Part shown: one piece after another, positions 22,047 to 33,850 of the stretch
Layout: every line of letters begins with the position of its first letter
Numbering within the stretch: the stretch's first letter is position 1
Source: Ifrita kowaldi
Lineage: Eukaryota > Chordata > Aves > Passeriformes > Cinclosomatidae
Reading direction: 5' to 3'
Length of the DNA: 64,000 nt
NCBI GenBank assembly: GCA_013398055.1
Contig: VZRS01001725.1
Coordinates: 62,001-126,000 of the forward strand
Notes under the pieces: model-generated
What the model was told of the DNA's origin: nothing
The model's database searches: none
What the model saw: only the letters and a program-made list of their open reading frames with translations
Program-made: the position numbers and the translations under genes

Positions 22047-24499
22047 ATATGATATAATGCATAATGAAAACACTGAAAGTTTTAAAAATATAAATATATA
22101 TATATCTTTATCCCTTTTTATTTAAAGGCTTCATCCACCTTTCAGAACGGATGCTAAAAGCCATCCTGATTTGAACAGTTTGATTCCTTTTGATTGAGGG
22201 GTGTATGAAGGTGACCTGGACTCTATTTAATAAGTCTATCATTAGTTAAGTACAGTGTAGGAAGTGGGAAAGAGAAGGAAGGGGAACTCAAAGCAAGGTT
22301 ATGTTTTGATCATGTCTTGAATTTTCTTTGAGAAGAGTTGTGAACTAAATAAACTTTGTATTCATTAAGTGTAGAGTGGTCATTCTGAAAAAGATCCAAA
22401 TTAATGATTTTTTTCAGTTTGTTCCATTTTGTAAGCATGGTGAGAGTTGTTTCTATTGTGTTGTTTTTATTGCAACTATATGATAAAAATTTGTAGGCAT
22501 GTTTTCCTTTGTTGTTAATTCCTTCTGGTTTCAGATAACTGGCAGGTTATACTGAAGCTTCAACAAAAATACTTCTAAAATATATCTCTGAATATGTCTC
22601 TAATACCTCCAAAATACATCTCTGAATTCTAAAATTTGTCCTTCAGCTAATGGTTTCCTTCTGCTTTGGCTTCCAAATATCAAAATATTTCATTTTCTCT
22701 GTGGTTTGCCATGTTACTTCCGTATCTTTCTCTAACATTATAGCCAAAGCCTGTTTCCCACTACAATCTCCAAATTAAAAAAAAAAAAATCTTTTCAGTT
22801 TAGATTAAAAAAAAAATCATTCAAAAGACAAAAAACAACAAGCAACTTCATTTTCTTATCTTTAAGAGAAGATAATAAAAAAAATCTGCTTTATTAAAAT
22901 CTGTAGGTATCACAACTATATTGCTAAGAGGAAAGCACGAGGTACAAATGTGTGCATCAGAAGGGATAGAAAATACAGATTCTGCTTGGAATTTACAGTT
23001 GAATGGGTGGATGGGAAGGTACGCAACCCAACAATTTTAGTCCAGAAAGCAAGAAAGTTTTAGATAAACCCTGGGTGTGAAATCTGGCTGACCACCTCTA
23101 AGAAAAACCTAAAAACCAACAAACCAAAAACAAACCAACAAACAACACAAGAAAAAACTTCAAATTTAATTAAATTTGTGCCATTTCCACTGAGAATAGT
23201 AAAGACATTATGGTGACATGTATAGCGAGAAAAAAAAGAACTAAATGAGAGAACTAAATGAGAGAATTCATACAGAGCATGAGCTTTTTTACTTTTATAA
23301 GTAAAATTAGTAGATAATTTTTCAGTATTTGCTAGAATATGGATGAAAAATGATAAAAAGTTTTAATATTATTTCCAAAAATATTTCCTTTACCACTATT
23401 TTTATCACTTCAGAAATCTCCGAGGCTGTTCTGTTTAGCTACTAATATGAAAAAGATTCCTGCCTTTCTACCAAATCACATGTTTTTCTATGAAAATGCT
23501 GGCTGACTGCCAAGTTGATAAGCTTGCATTGCTTCTACAGCTCTAAAGCTATACCTACAGTGAAATTTGATTGAGAGTTTCATTTTACTATCAGTCAGCT
23601 TGTTGTCTTGTCTTTTCTCTGCAGTGACATTGGTGAGTTGCTCTGTACAAGTTTTGGAAGGTGATGCAAAGGAAATTGTAGTGTAAAACATGGTGCAGTA
23701 AAGGGAGTTAGAAAATATACTACAGCTAAGTAAATTTATTCTGTCTATAAATACCAGTAAAGTCTTGTTATCAATCTGTTAAGAAAGAATAATTTTTTTA
23801 ATGAGTACAAATCTCTGCCTATGAGCTCATCAACTCTAAGTAAATATTTCATTTCTTGTCTAAAATTAACAGGGAATCCTAGTTTCCCTTTTTTTCTGTG
23901 CTGTCCTACTGCACAAAGGAGTACAAAATGGAGTTGTATGGTAATTGGAAATTCTCAGACGTGTTTTGATGAGGTAGTTCTCCTCCCTACCAATTTCAAA
24001 ATCCTGAGGCTGATAGAATGTAACCTAAGCTACCAAAACTACATTAAAAAAATGCAAAGCTATGGGTCCCCAAATCATTATAAATGTCTAGATATACTAA
24101 TTTTATTTGTATGGAGTGGTAAGTAAGAGGTAATCTAGCAGACATTGTGCTGTGCTATATCTTCGCCTAAACTGTACAAATAATTTTTAATTTCCTTGAT
24201 GATCTGATTAAAAAATCCCTGGATTTTTATTGCCATTGAAAATGAAGCCACAAGAACCATGGAAATCAATTCCAGAGTTTTCAGTTCTGCTTGTAATTAC
24301 CCATGGTCTTGGATCCCATAATGAATGTTGTACTTTAATTCAGCAAGAACACAAGTGAACATAATGTTTACAACAAAAGATCAACACAGAAAACTGGTAT
24401 TAAAAGGCTCCAGAACTCTAACGAACTCTGTAATGACTTGGGAAAACTGGCCAGTTTGCTCAGCCCTTTCTTTCTCCATATTGCAAAATGATGTGCTAT
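22047..24499. other. AT-rich stretch without a gene
   Basis: Contains a short (TA)n run (about 22086-22105), an AC-rich tract (23103-23158) and a 13-bp tandem duplication, GAACTAAATGAGA, at 23238-23263. No gene seen. Confidence 0.5.
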
Positions 24500-24776
24500 T
24501 TTGGGGTGGGATAGAGTTAATTTTCTTCACAGTAGCAAGGATACGGTTGTGTTTTGGATTTGTGATGAAGACAGCATCGATAATTCAGGGATGTTTTCAT
24601 TACTGCTGAGCAGGACTTACAAAGAGCCAAGGCATATTCTGTTTTTTACCCCTATAACAGTGATGAGGCTGGGCTGGTACAAGGATTTTGAGAGCAGACA
24701 AAGCTGTGACAGGTGAACCCAAGTCACCCAAGGGATATTGTGTATGACCATATGATGTCATGCAAAGAGGGACTGG
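24500..24776 (+). mobile_element. ERVL-like LTR fragment, 3'-truncated
   Basis: Same family as the LTR at 1122-1701 and closer to the usual avian form: GGGATAGAGTTAATTTTCTT, TGTGTTTTGGATTTGTGATG, CAGGGATGTTTTCATTACTG, CATATGATGTCATGC. It corresponds to U3. The R and U5 parts with the polyadenylation signal are missing, and a CR1 fragment follows within about 75 bp. Confidence 0.82.
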
Positions 24777-24851
24777 ACTTTTTTACTCCAGTCTCTGCCC
24801 TGAGATTGAAGGTCCCATGAGATACAAGAAGAGCAATTTCCAGTGAAAAAT

Positions 24852-25397
24852 GAAAAAAAATTGTTGACTACTTCAGCCTTCCCCATGTCAACTGTCATAT
24901 CCCCTGTCTTATGGAGGTGCAATTTCTTTTGTCTTCCCTTTCTGACTAATGTACCTCTATGAAGACCTTATTACTTTTCTCATCCCCTGCTAAATTTAGT
25001 TATGGCTAAATTTGTCCCTTAGCTTTCCCAGTCTCATGCCTACACTCCCAACCCGTATCCGCGTAATCTTCCAAGGATGTCCCTGCTTCTACTGTCTATC
25101 CTTTTTCCTCTTGTGTTTCAGCTGAACCAAAAAATCTTTATTCATCTGTGCTGGTGTCCAATCATCCTTGCCTGGTTTCTTGCATAGGCTTGTGCTGACA
25201 GATCTCTTCTGCTCCTTTATTCCTGAGAGCAGTTTTGAAGAATGTCTGTCCCATCCACCAGTTCCTTCTTTCCCAAGGTTTAAGGTCTTGACTATACTTT
25301 TTGCTCGGCATATATACCTTGAAATAGTGGATTTCACCAAGGCACAATCACTGCAGCCCAGGCTTCTGCCAATATTGACCTCTCCATTAAATATATG
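24852..25397 (-). mobile_element. CR1 LINE fragment: endonuclease C-terminus and linker
   Basis: Antisense CR1 ORF2 upstream of the reverse transcriptase. Recognisable phrases are TTGACTACTTCAGCCTTCCC, then CAATCATCCTTGCCTGG, TTTTGCTCGGCATATATACC, GGATTTCACCAAGGCACAAT and CACTGCAGCCCAGGCTTCTG. The AATCACTGC phrase corresponds to the SDH end of the endonuclease. Many indels; no usable frame. Both ends are missing, as in the 9.35-10.6 kb fragment, so the original insertion was broken after integration. Confidence 0.82.
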
Positions 25398-26368
25398 ACA
25401 GCAAACTTTGAGAATACCTGCAAGTGTAAGAATCTTCCTTGCTCAAAAGGAGACTTTTATTTGTATCAAGTTACAGGGATGGAACAGTGAAATTAAATTG
25501 AACCTGACCAATACCCAGAACTTTTCAGTTAACGTTTTTCAGTCTTTGGAATTTCAACCTCTTAATGCTAAATATTACAAAGAAAAAGTACCTGCCAACA
25601 GATTGTGAGTGCATGATGTTTCATTATCTTGAAGTAATAGTGGAATAACTGTATACAACATTTTATTGTGTAGAAGTGTAATGTAAAACAGAAGAAACAT
25701 CAATGCATAATGCACTGTAGGTGCCATCAAGATCTGTGTGTGTAAGGCTGGTGTAAGCCATAGAACTTTCACACCTCAGTCAGCGTAAGCACAGTCACGT
25801 TTGGAACTGTTTGCAGAAGTCATTTCCAAAACATCTTGATTTGATTAACCAAACATCAGTGTTCACAAATGCTGAATGCCATCTCAGGGGAAGTAAGTGG
25901 GAGCAGTGTCAGCATGAGGGGTCTTTTACAAATAAGTGGTGGTCTCTTCACAAACAGAAAGGGGAGGCAACCTTTGTTTTCAAATCATACTGTTAAAGGG
26001 AGAAGGCAAGGTGAATAATAGATGAGGCTATTTTAAGATCTGACTACTACAGTATTTCAAGTAACTATATTTTTCACTTTTGCTTGAAATAATTCATGAG
26101 AAGGAATTTATTCCCTTTGCAGCCCAGCATCACTCCTGAGCATCCAATATAACTTTCAGAAGTAACTATGAGATGGTATATTACTTGCTACCTTATGCAG
26201 TGCATTCATTTCAGGACGGAATTACAAACAACATTTGGGAAGGCCATTCTTGTCATAACCTGGAAGTAAAGCAGTCTCAAATAGAGATTACGTTTCTAGT
26301 TTTGAGATCATTTCAAAAGTTTCGAAGTGGTACTTGCTACATTAGAGGTTGGAGAAAGACTAAAAAGG
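25398..26368. other. AT-rich stretch without a gene
   Basis: No recognisable element between the two CR1 fragments. Confidence 0.5.
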
Positions 26369-27078
26369 CTTACAGAATGTGCTAAGTTGAAAGAGACCCA
26401 CACAGATCGTTGAGTCCAACACCTGGCCCTGCACAGCACCATTCCTGAGAGTCACACCATGTACCTGAGAGCATCATCCAAACACTTTTTGAACCCTGTC
26501 AGGCTTTGTGCTGGGACCACTTCCCTGGGCAGCCTGTTCCAGTGGCCAAACACCAGCAGAACCTTTTCCTAATACCCAACTTAACCTCTCCTGACACAAC
26601 TTCAGGCCATTCCCTTGGGTTCTGTCACTGGTCACCAGAGAGAAGAGATCCCCTCACAAGAAAGTTCCAGACTGTAATGAGGTCTCTCCTCAGTCTCCTC
26701 TTCTCCAGGCTGAGCAAACCAAGTGACCTCAGCCCCTCTTCATATGGCTTCCCCCTAAGGCCCTTTGCCATCTTCATGATCCCCTTTTGGGCACTCTCTA
26801 ATAATTTAATGTCTTCCTTATATTGTGGTACCCAAAACAGCACTAGAGGTGAGGCTGCCCCAGCTCAGAGCAGAGCAGGACAATCCCCTCCCTTGCCTGG
26901 CTGGTGATTCTGGGCCTGCTGTACCCCAGGACACGCTTGGCCCTCCTGGCTGCCAGGGCACTCCTGACTCATGTTCAACTTGCCACTGACCAGGACCCCC
27001 AGGTCCCTTTCCAAGGCACTGTTTTTCAACTTCCCTTTTCCCGGTCTGTACATATACCCATGGTTGCCCCATCCCAGA
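26369..27078 (-). mobile_element. CR1 LINE 3'-end fragment
   Basis: Antisense CR1 from near the 3' tip (CAGAATGTGCTAAGTTGAAA) through the 3' untranslated region and the end of reverse transcriptase. Minus-strand frames contain KLLESAQKGIMKMAKGLRGK and LGLLSLEKRRLRRDLITVWN blocks (about 26660-26830) and CR1-like GVLVSGKLNMSQECPGSQEG (about 26930-26990), in different frames. Stops and shifts make it inactive. 5'-truncated. Confidence 0.93.
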
Positions 27079-27271
27079 TTCTTAGATATAGTGTCCCATA
27101 AAATGCATTGGACTGATGGGTAATTGTATGAATTGGTGCTGTGTATTGAAATTCTTCCTTACTTTGAGGAAGTCACACAGCACTCTCTATACCCAGACTT
27201 TTTCCTACTCTTGCAATACAAGCACTTTTTACTTTACACTGAAGATTTTTATGTGACTTATAAATCTCCTC

Positions 27272-27389
27272 CAGGGGGTGTGGTTATCATAAAATAATCA
27301 CACCCTTGGGGGATTAAAACCACTTATCTCTGGATCATGACTTCTAATACCCCAGGGGTGTGATTATCTCAGGAAACTCACACTCTCTG
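27272..27389. repeat. Nested 46-bp inverted repeat (hairpin or MITE-like)
   Basis: Arm A (27272-27317) and arm B (27344-27389) are inverted copies matching at about 35 of 46 positions with no indels, separated by a 26-bp spacer. Each arm is itself partly palindromic: arm A carries GGGTGTGGTTAT facing ATAATCACACCC. Three GGTGTGRTTAT copies therefore occur in alternating orientation (about 27278, 27295 and 27357). An RNA of either strand could fold into a long imperfect hairpin. It could be an old miniature transposon, a precursor-microRNA-like hairpin, or a paired binding site for a dimeric factor. Confidence 0.75.
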
Positions 27390-29748
27390 TCATGCCTAAT
27401 TGCTTAATTATTACAGTGGCAAGTTCACACTACTATGTAGGAGTGAAGGTTGTGTCAGCAGTTCTCTTAAAAATTTCTGTTTTCGGAAATCTGCCGTGAA
27501 AATTCTGCTTCAGGCTGAAGCAAAAAAATATTCTGCCTGGGAGCAAATACCTCTACCAGATTTCTAAAAATTATCTTGATTATATTTTAACAATATCAGT
27601 GAGAAATAAAAGTTAACTTTATATGTTTATGTTACAATTGACATTCAGCCAAGGTTCTGACGGGGAATTGAATGGAGTCAAAGATAACTACATTTATTTA
27701 AAGATATTTATAATTATGTAATGATTCAAATTCACAAAGTCTTTGGGGCAAGAGTATACAGGGTTCAAATGTCTCTCTGAAAGTTTATTATGGCTTCAAT
27801 AAGAGTCAAGAAGGAATCAAATTTACTGAATTATAGCACTAATGAATCCAACCCAGTTGGATTGCACTCAGTGAGCACATAAGTACAAACTTAGTTTCTT
27901 AACCAGGTTCCAAGAAACACTGATAACGTGGATCTACAACCAGAAATTCTTGTTTGTACAAGTTTCAAAATTTAGACATATCTTCTAATTGTAGTTTAAA
28001 AACTTGCCAATTTATATTTGTAGAGCTAGGAATTGCTGTTCTTTTTAATTTTTAATCTAAGTGAAAATGGAAGGTTAGCACAAAATACACTGGTGTTCTT
28101 GCCCTGTAGTTTAATTATATCTAAAATAATGGTAGTAATGGTAACTCTGCAATGTATTTCTTACTTTCAGCAGTTTAAAATATTCTACCTATTTTGCATG
28201 AAAAATTTATTTTTAAATATTTAGTGTTCAAATAGGCTCATATGAGTTTAAGGCCACAACTCTATTTTTTCCAAATAAAATTTAACAAACACACAACATA
28301 TATCATTGCCTTTTATTTTTACTTTAAGCAAATGCAAAAATACATGAAAATATCTATATTTTGAAGTATTTTATTAAGACAGTGTGTGGAAAAGGACAGT
28401 CTACAGAGAATTTGACAAGAAATCAATGCTATAATTAATTTTTTTTGTATAAAATAAAAGATAAAATTGATCACTGGCTTATGCATTTTATGGAATGTTA
28501 TTTATGATTCAAAAATGATGCAGAAAACCCATTACATTTCTGTCTCTATATTTGACAATATTTCCTGACAGAGCAGGACCTGAGCTGATTGGAATGGCAA
28601 GATAAAACCTGTTATTTAAGGGATCTTTAAATACTATTTGCCCATGTGTTATTTGCTGCTTTTCTTAAAATTTAAAGAAGAGAGTATGTTATTTTTTTTT
28701 CTCTGCACTGGATGTGGCTGGAGTGGCCATACCATCCACATGTATGAATAATGCGAGCAGCCTAGAATTTCACAACACTTACTTCTGTGTTAAAGAATGT
28801 TACTCACAGAACCTGACACATATAAGGAAAAAGAAAAAGCCTGAGAGTAGCTTGTGTGTAACTGCAGTAGCTCATCTGGCCAACCGGATAGCCAGAAGAG
28901 ACAGTTATTCCTCAGTGGGAAACTTGAGGAAGAGGAAGGTGGATTGCACTGAGGGACTACAGATTGCCCTGGTCTTCTGCAGGTCATCAGTTCACAGTGA
29001 ATAGCTAGCAACAGTTAAATAGCAAACTTTCTTTGGAACCTAAAAAGTACTCTAAAAAGCAGAAAGAAATATGTAGGTATCCAGAGAACATTATTACTTA
29101 ATAAAAAGTTGAGTTTTCTTTTTTTTTCAGATTATTTAAAATATTAATTTCATGAATATAGTTGAGACAAATTCAAAGGGTCTGTGTGCCATTATAAAGA
29201 GGACTGTCTAGTTCAGTGGAAAAAATTCTGAATGTCACAAGGTCTTGCAATAAGGCTGGTCCATAGTTCTGTGCTGAATTTTCTACTTCAATTCTGCATT
29301 CATTTTCAAATGACAAGTTTTAATCTAACCACGTGAAATACTGGCATACTTTGCTTCAAAGAAGTAATGCATTTTGTATGGTTTCTACCACATGTTAAGA
29401 CTTTAATCCTGCTTTCCTGCAGATAAGCAGTCCTGGAAAGACGACTGAATGCTGTGGGTGACTGACAATGCAATACTCATTTGATACTGTTAGAAAAGGC
29501 AGTTTAATCTGATAATATTTTTTTTGTTGCTTTATTCCTCTTTTCTGCTCTATTGTTGTCCAGCTGGCATGGGTTTTTTTTGCAGTGTCTTCCACCTCAC
29601 ATTATGACAGTAACTATACAGATATATTGACCACCAGCAAATGAACATTGGGTAAAACCAGCTGGTGTTTTTGGTCATGGACTCCAAGATGGTTTATAGG
29701 GAAAAAACCCCTTTTTTGAAAACAACTAGTTGCTAAGTGATATGATAA
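27390..29748. other. AT-rich stretch without a gene
   Basis: No recognisable gene or repeat. A plus-strand frame at 28714-29001 (96 codons, Lys/Arg-rich in the middle) has no identifiable features. Confidence 0.5.
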
Positions 29749-30097
29749 TGATGCCTTGATGGGACTACCTAAAAACAAAGGCTAGACAAAATTAAGAGAA
29801 TAAACATGGTTATATTTACTGAAAGGACTTCAGGTACATTAGGACAATTGAGGCCCACCAGGGGCTACACCCAAAATGGACAACAGGGTCACAGGTTTTC
29901 ACACTTTTATAAATTTGGTTCATTTGCATAATGGGGGTTAATCCTCCAATTACAGATTCAGATAATGAAGTCATTACCCCAAGTTTTCTCCCCCCTAACC
30001 CACTTCCATTTACATTTCTCAGGGCCTGAGACAGTAAGGTGTCCCTGAGTTTCAGGCCTAGAGAGGAATTGTTTTGTCTGACCAAAATGGGAGAACA
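29749..30097 (-). mobile_element. LTR-like unit, minus strand
   Basis: On the minus strand it begins TGTTCTCCCATTTTGGTCAG and ends GTCCCATCAAGGCATCA, with TG...CA termini. An octamer ATGCAAAT (29922-29929) lies just upstream of a TATA box TTTATAAAAG (29904-29913). Downstream, AGTAAA (29815-29820) may be the polyadenylation signal. This order matches a short retroviral LTR. I see no clear target-site duplication and no internal genes. The exact limits and family are uncertain; the promoter-like arrangement is the main support. Confidence 0.5.
29904..29929 (-). promoter_or_regulatory. Octamer plus TATA box, LTR promoter
   Basis: On the minus strand a perfect octamer ATGCAAAT (29922-29929) precedes TTTATAAAAG (29904-29913) by 8 bp. 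This is a compact arrangement able to bind POU-domain factors and TBP. Activity is unknown. Confidence 0.4.
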
Positions 30098-31080
30098 GTA
30101 GGTAAGAGGCTATACGGAGTTTAGAGGTATACACTAAAGAATTACAGGATATGAAAAATATAAAAGCTAAAATCCTAGGGCATCAATAGGAGCTGTAAAC
30201 CCAGGCCGTAATTTTGCTATCACGAAGGCTTTTTGTTATGTACCACTAGAACAATGAGTGTGAGATTGGGTCATATTATACAGAGGACAAACTACATATC
30301 TTGTATAAATTAAAGCACAGTTCATAAACAGATTAGTGAAATACATAATTAGAGATTAATTAAGGGGGTTGGTATTTCCTACTAGGTACATTAGTGGAGA
30401 GAAATATACCATGATGCCACTGTAGAATAAATAATAAAGATTCCTTGCCCACTGGCTCACAGTTAGAGTCAAAGCATGTTTGGATTCTGTTATTTCAAGC
30501 AGAAATTCCATTTTAAATTACTCACCATGAATGCTTCCACTCTGCATATAACAAAGGATAACTTGACAACTTATGACAACAATCCTGAAATGTCTGTGTG
30601 GGTATTTGTGTGTGCATAAAAAGGTAGTAAAAATTATTAAAGGGCAAGGGAATGGCAGATATCTGAAACAAGAGGAATGCAAAGAGTGAGGGAATCAGAG
30701 AAGAGACAAAAGGTACGGAAAGCAAGAGAAAAAGAAGAAATTCTTGCTTTTGAGTAGAAAGAGTAGAGAAAAAGGACAAAACCTCAATTAAATTCTTGAG
30801 AAATAAGAGTGACAAAGCATGAATGAATGAAATGAAGAGAAATAAGGACAATTGGTGATGGCGTGCCAACTGCATTTCTGATATAAATGGTGAAATTCCA
30901 GGTTATTCCCTTGCATTGTTGTGGTTTTGCTGACTGGTATGTTTCACTGCAGTACTTTTATAAGTACTTATTCAAAGATAAAAATACCCTGATACTTCTG
31001 TGGATTTTCTGTTAATACTACTTTGAAATACTACTACCAATCAAAATCAAATAATTTTTCTTACGTATTTTATTTTATAG

Positions 31081-31138
31081 CTTTTATAGCTACAACAGTA
31101 TTAAAAATGCTTTTACAGCTACAACAGTATTAAAAATG
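31081..31138. repeat. 29-bp tandem duplication
   Basis: Two adjacent 29-base units begin CTTTTAYAGCTACAACAG (31081-31109 and 31110-31138). They differ at one position (T/C). A recent slippage duplication. Confidence 0.9.
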
Positions 31139-31717
31139 TTTAACAAATAAAATAAAAACTGAAATTTGGTTTTCAGTGCAATACTTAGCCTTTCTTTGCA
31201 TAAATAATAACCTTCAGAGACTGAATTTATGGCAGCACTGACAATATGGTACCCATTGAGGGCTGTACAACATTAAAGCTAAGCATGAGTTTAACTACAT
31301 TATTTTGTCTTAAGTCTTTCCGTTTCAATCACCAGAAAAAGTTGACCTGTGCTGTTCCCTTTAATATCTGAAGAAGACAGTATATGCCTCTCTCATACTA
31401 CTCCTATGCGAGCAAAAAGAAATAGCTTTAAACCTGTCAGTTTAAAAATAGAATGTCTTACTCATTTCTGTATTTTTCTCAATTCAAAATGGATCTTTTT
31501 AGTTGCAGAAAATTATAAATGTTATACAAGAGCAACTGCCCAGGAAAGTAAAGAACATATGTCAGTAACTCATGTTTTCTTATCAGTCATCCATAACACA
31601 TGCTGTACAAAAAACCACAACCAACAACTATGAATAGCAACTAGAATTATTCTGACCATAATTTTTAGAACAGCTTCCTTTCCTCTAAGTACTGCAAAAT
31701 TGATTGCTAATTTTATC

Positions 31718-31785
31718 AAAATTATATATACATATGACATATTATATAATATATAATATATAAAATTGTTATATATTATATACAA
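31718..31785. repeat. AT-dinucleotide-rich low-complexity patch
   Basis: Mixed TA/ATAT runs such as ATATTATATAATATATAATA. Easily unwound, possibly variable in length. Confidence 0.7.
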
Positions 31786-32929
31786 ATTTCAGCTAAAATG
31801 GTGACATTAATTAAATTTTTTACAATCTTATATAGTTCTTCTGCTGCTGAAAGAGCTTGTGAAGACAAAGCATATTTTAAAGAATATTTTCTACATTATC
31901 AATGTGATTTTATGAAACGAGAACAATAGATAAATCACATTTTATTGAATGTGGGTAAACCATTACAAACTTTGTTGCTTCTCTCTTGTATAACAAGTCC
32001 AACCTTTTGTCAGACATCAGCTATGCAGTATCTTATTCTTAATGAATTTGGAAAATTACAGTGCAGGAGGAATGACTGTAACGAATGCTCTGTCACTATG
32101 ATGTGAACATATGTGACCAGGAGTTGCAATAACAATGTAAACGTCAGGTAGGAATTTTCAGTTCAGTACAATTCCTAAGAAATCTTAGAGAGGTATCAAG
32201 TATACAATTCCTTGTTCTTTCTTTAACTAAGATAATATTTAACTGAGAAAATATTAAAGACTGATTAAATATTTGTCTGTGTGGTAGTCTTCCTGCAAAA
32301 TAGAATGGGATGGGGTTGATGGTGGGGTAGGAGGGGAAAAGTGGGAATGAGTGAGCTGAAACTTTGGTGGATACAGCCTCTGAACTTTGTTCCATTCTTC
32401 AAGACTCTGTCAGAAAATACGCGATAAATGTGTTGACATTTTAAAATGTTGCTGAATTCAAGGATTTGTCATCTAATATTATACCATCTCCTTCACTTTT
32501 GTCAGTATGAGAAATGGACCAACATCTTAGTGTTAACCTAGTCCTCTTTATTACGTTTTAATAAGCAGAATGAAGCAAATCTTGCCAGGAATATTTACTT
32601 TTCCACTTAAGTGTAGAATGGCTTTTCTTTCACGACTTTTGGTTTCAAATGGATGTTCACATCACCAATGGCAAATATCTCAAACAGGATGGTACTCATA
32701 GGGAGCCTCAGAATTCATTTCTATTATGCCAAGTAGCTCTATGTTTTTTTCATGTATTTTTAGGGAATTGTTCTTTGTTGATTTGGTGGGGTTTTTCTCC
32801 CAAATGGCAGCTGCAGTAAGAACTCAAAAAATTTGTAGATGATGTATCGCGTGTGACAGCCTTTATATAATAATTTATCCTTCATGGCAGGAAGGAATTC
32901 CACAAGTGCCACCACTTATTACAATTTTC

Positions 32930-33110
32930 ACAGTTCATAGACCTTATAGTTGGAGGGAGCTTCTGGGTCATTTGGTGCAAGACTCAACCTATGCGTTAAG
33001 TTTCCTCACGTAACATCCACCATCTCTTTGAGCACATCTGATGGAGTTTTAGTGACTTCCTTCTTGGTGACTGCATTAACCCATTGAGACCTAAGCTGAA
33101 TTTCTTCTGT
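32930..33110 (-). mobile_element. Possible ancient CR1 3' end
   Basis: CAGTTCATAGACCTTATAGT followed by TGGAGGGAGCTTCTGGGTCA loosely resembles the antisense start of old amniote CR1 3' ends (TCATAGA... GGAAGGGACC...). The match is weak and fades after about 60 bp. Confidence 0.3.
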
Positions 33111-33429
33111 CAACCTACCGTTTTTTGGGATGATTCCAAGTTAAAGCCTCCAGCTTCCTGAGCACACCAACACCCCTCCTCACCATCCTTGTTTGTTTGG
33201 GGTATTTTAAATGAACATTTGTGGTAAAATTAATGAGCACCAACCTAAGCTTCCTAAGACAGAAATATTTAGCCTAGCTGAATGTTATTAGATAACTTCA
33301 TAGTAAATGGGATTGCAGAGCCATTTGATACTATAGCTTCTTGAAACTCAGTATTTTGCCTATTACTTTCATTGGCAGTATCTGTAAAAAAAAAAAAAAT
33401 AAAGGTAATTAGCAACAAGCCCAAGGTTC

Positions 33430-33850
33430 ATAAAGCTCTTCCACGATTTAAGATAAAAGAGACCAGAAAGTTTTGTTTAATAAGCTACAGTTCACTGTGA
33501 GAATTACTTCTACATTGGAGAACTGGTGCTCAGAAAACCTCTTAAGAATTTTGTTTGGAAGACCCTTTTTTTTGACAATAGGTAAGAAACGGTCTGGTTG
33601 TCTGACAGCACCTAAGGATTTTCCAGTTTTAAGATCCATTGTGACAAGATCTTCTAAGGCAAAATAATGCTCAGTTGACCAGTTCACCATCATATTTCCT
33701 TGACACTTAATTTTGATATCTTTTCCTCATGTCTCTTTTTCAAGATTTTTCTGCAGTTACATTTTTTGGAGTATACCATGTTAACCTCTCTTAATTTTTG
33801 CATGCTTTCTAGCTCATTGGCATCCTTTTGCAGAAGAAAGTCAAATGTGA
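33430..33850 (-). other. Unrecognised coding-like remnant with a frameshift
   Basis: On the minus strand one frame is open from about 33843 to 33691 (blocks FLLQKDANELESMQKLREV and KKRHEEKISKL, charged and possibly coiled-coil). It overlaps a second open frame from about 33720 to 33448 (blocks NWSTEHYFALEDLVTMDLKT and RQPDRFLPIVKKKGLPNKIL). Composition is protein-like and balanced rather than low-complexity, with one apparent frame change near 33700. I cannot name a family. It could be a processed pseudogene, an old transposon part, an unannotated exon pair, or chance. Confidence 0.25.

Larger units (their letters stand above)
30098..32929. other. AT-rich stretch without a gene
   Basis: No gene seen. 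A 117-codon minus-strand frame at 30522-30872 comes from a purine-rich tract and encodes low-complexity Leu/Phe/Ser-rich sequence, so it is not credible. AT-only patches lie at 31718-31785. Confidence 0.5.

Noticed and set aside
30522..30875. 117-codon Leu/Phe/Ser-rich minus-strand frame resembling a membrane protein
   Set aside because: It is the complement of a purine-rich tract (GAAA/AGAG runs); hydrophobic low complexity follows from composition.
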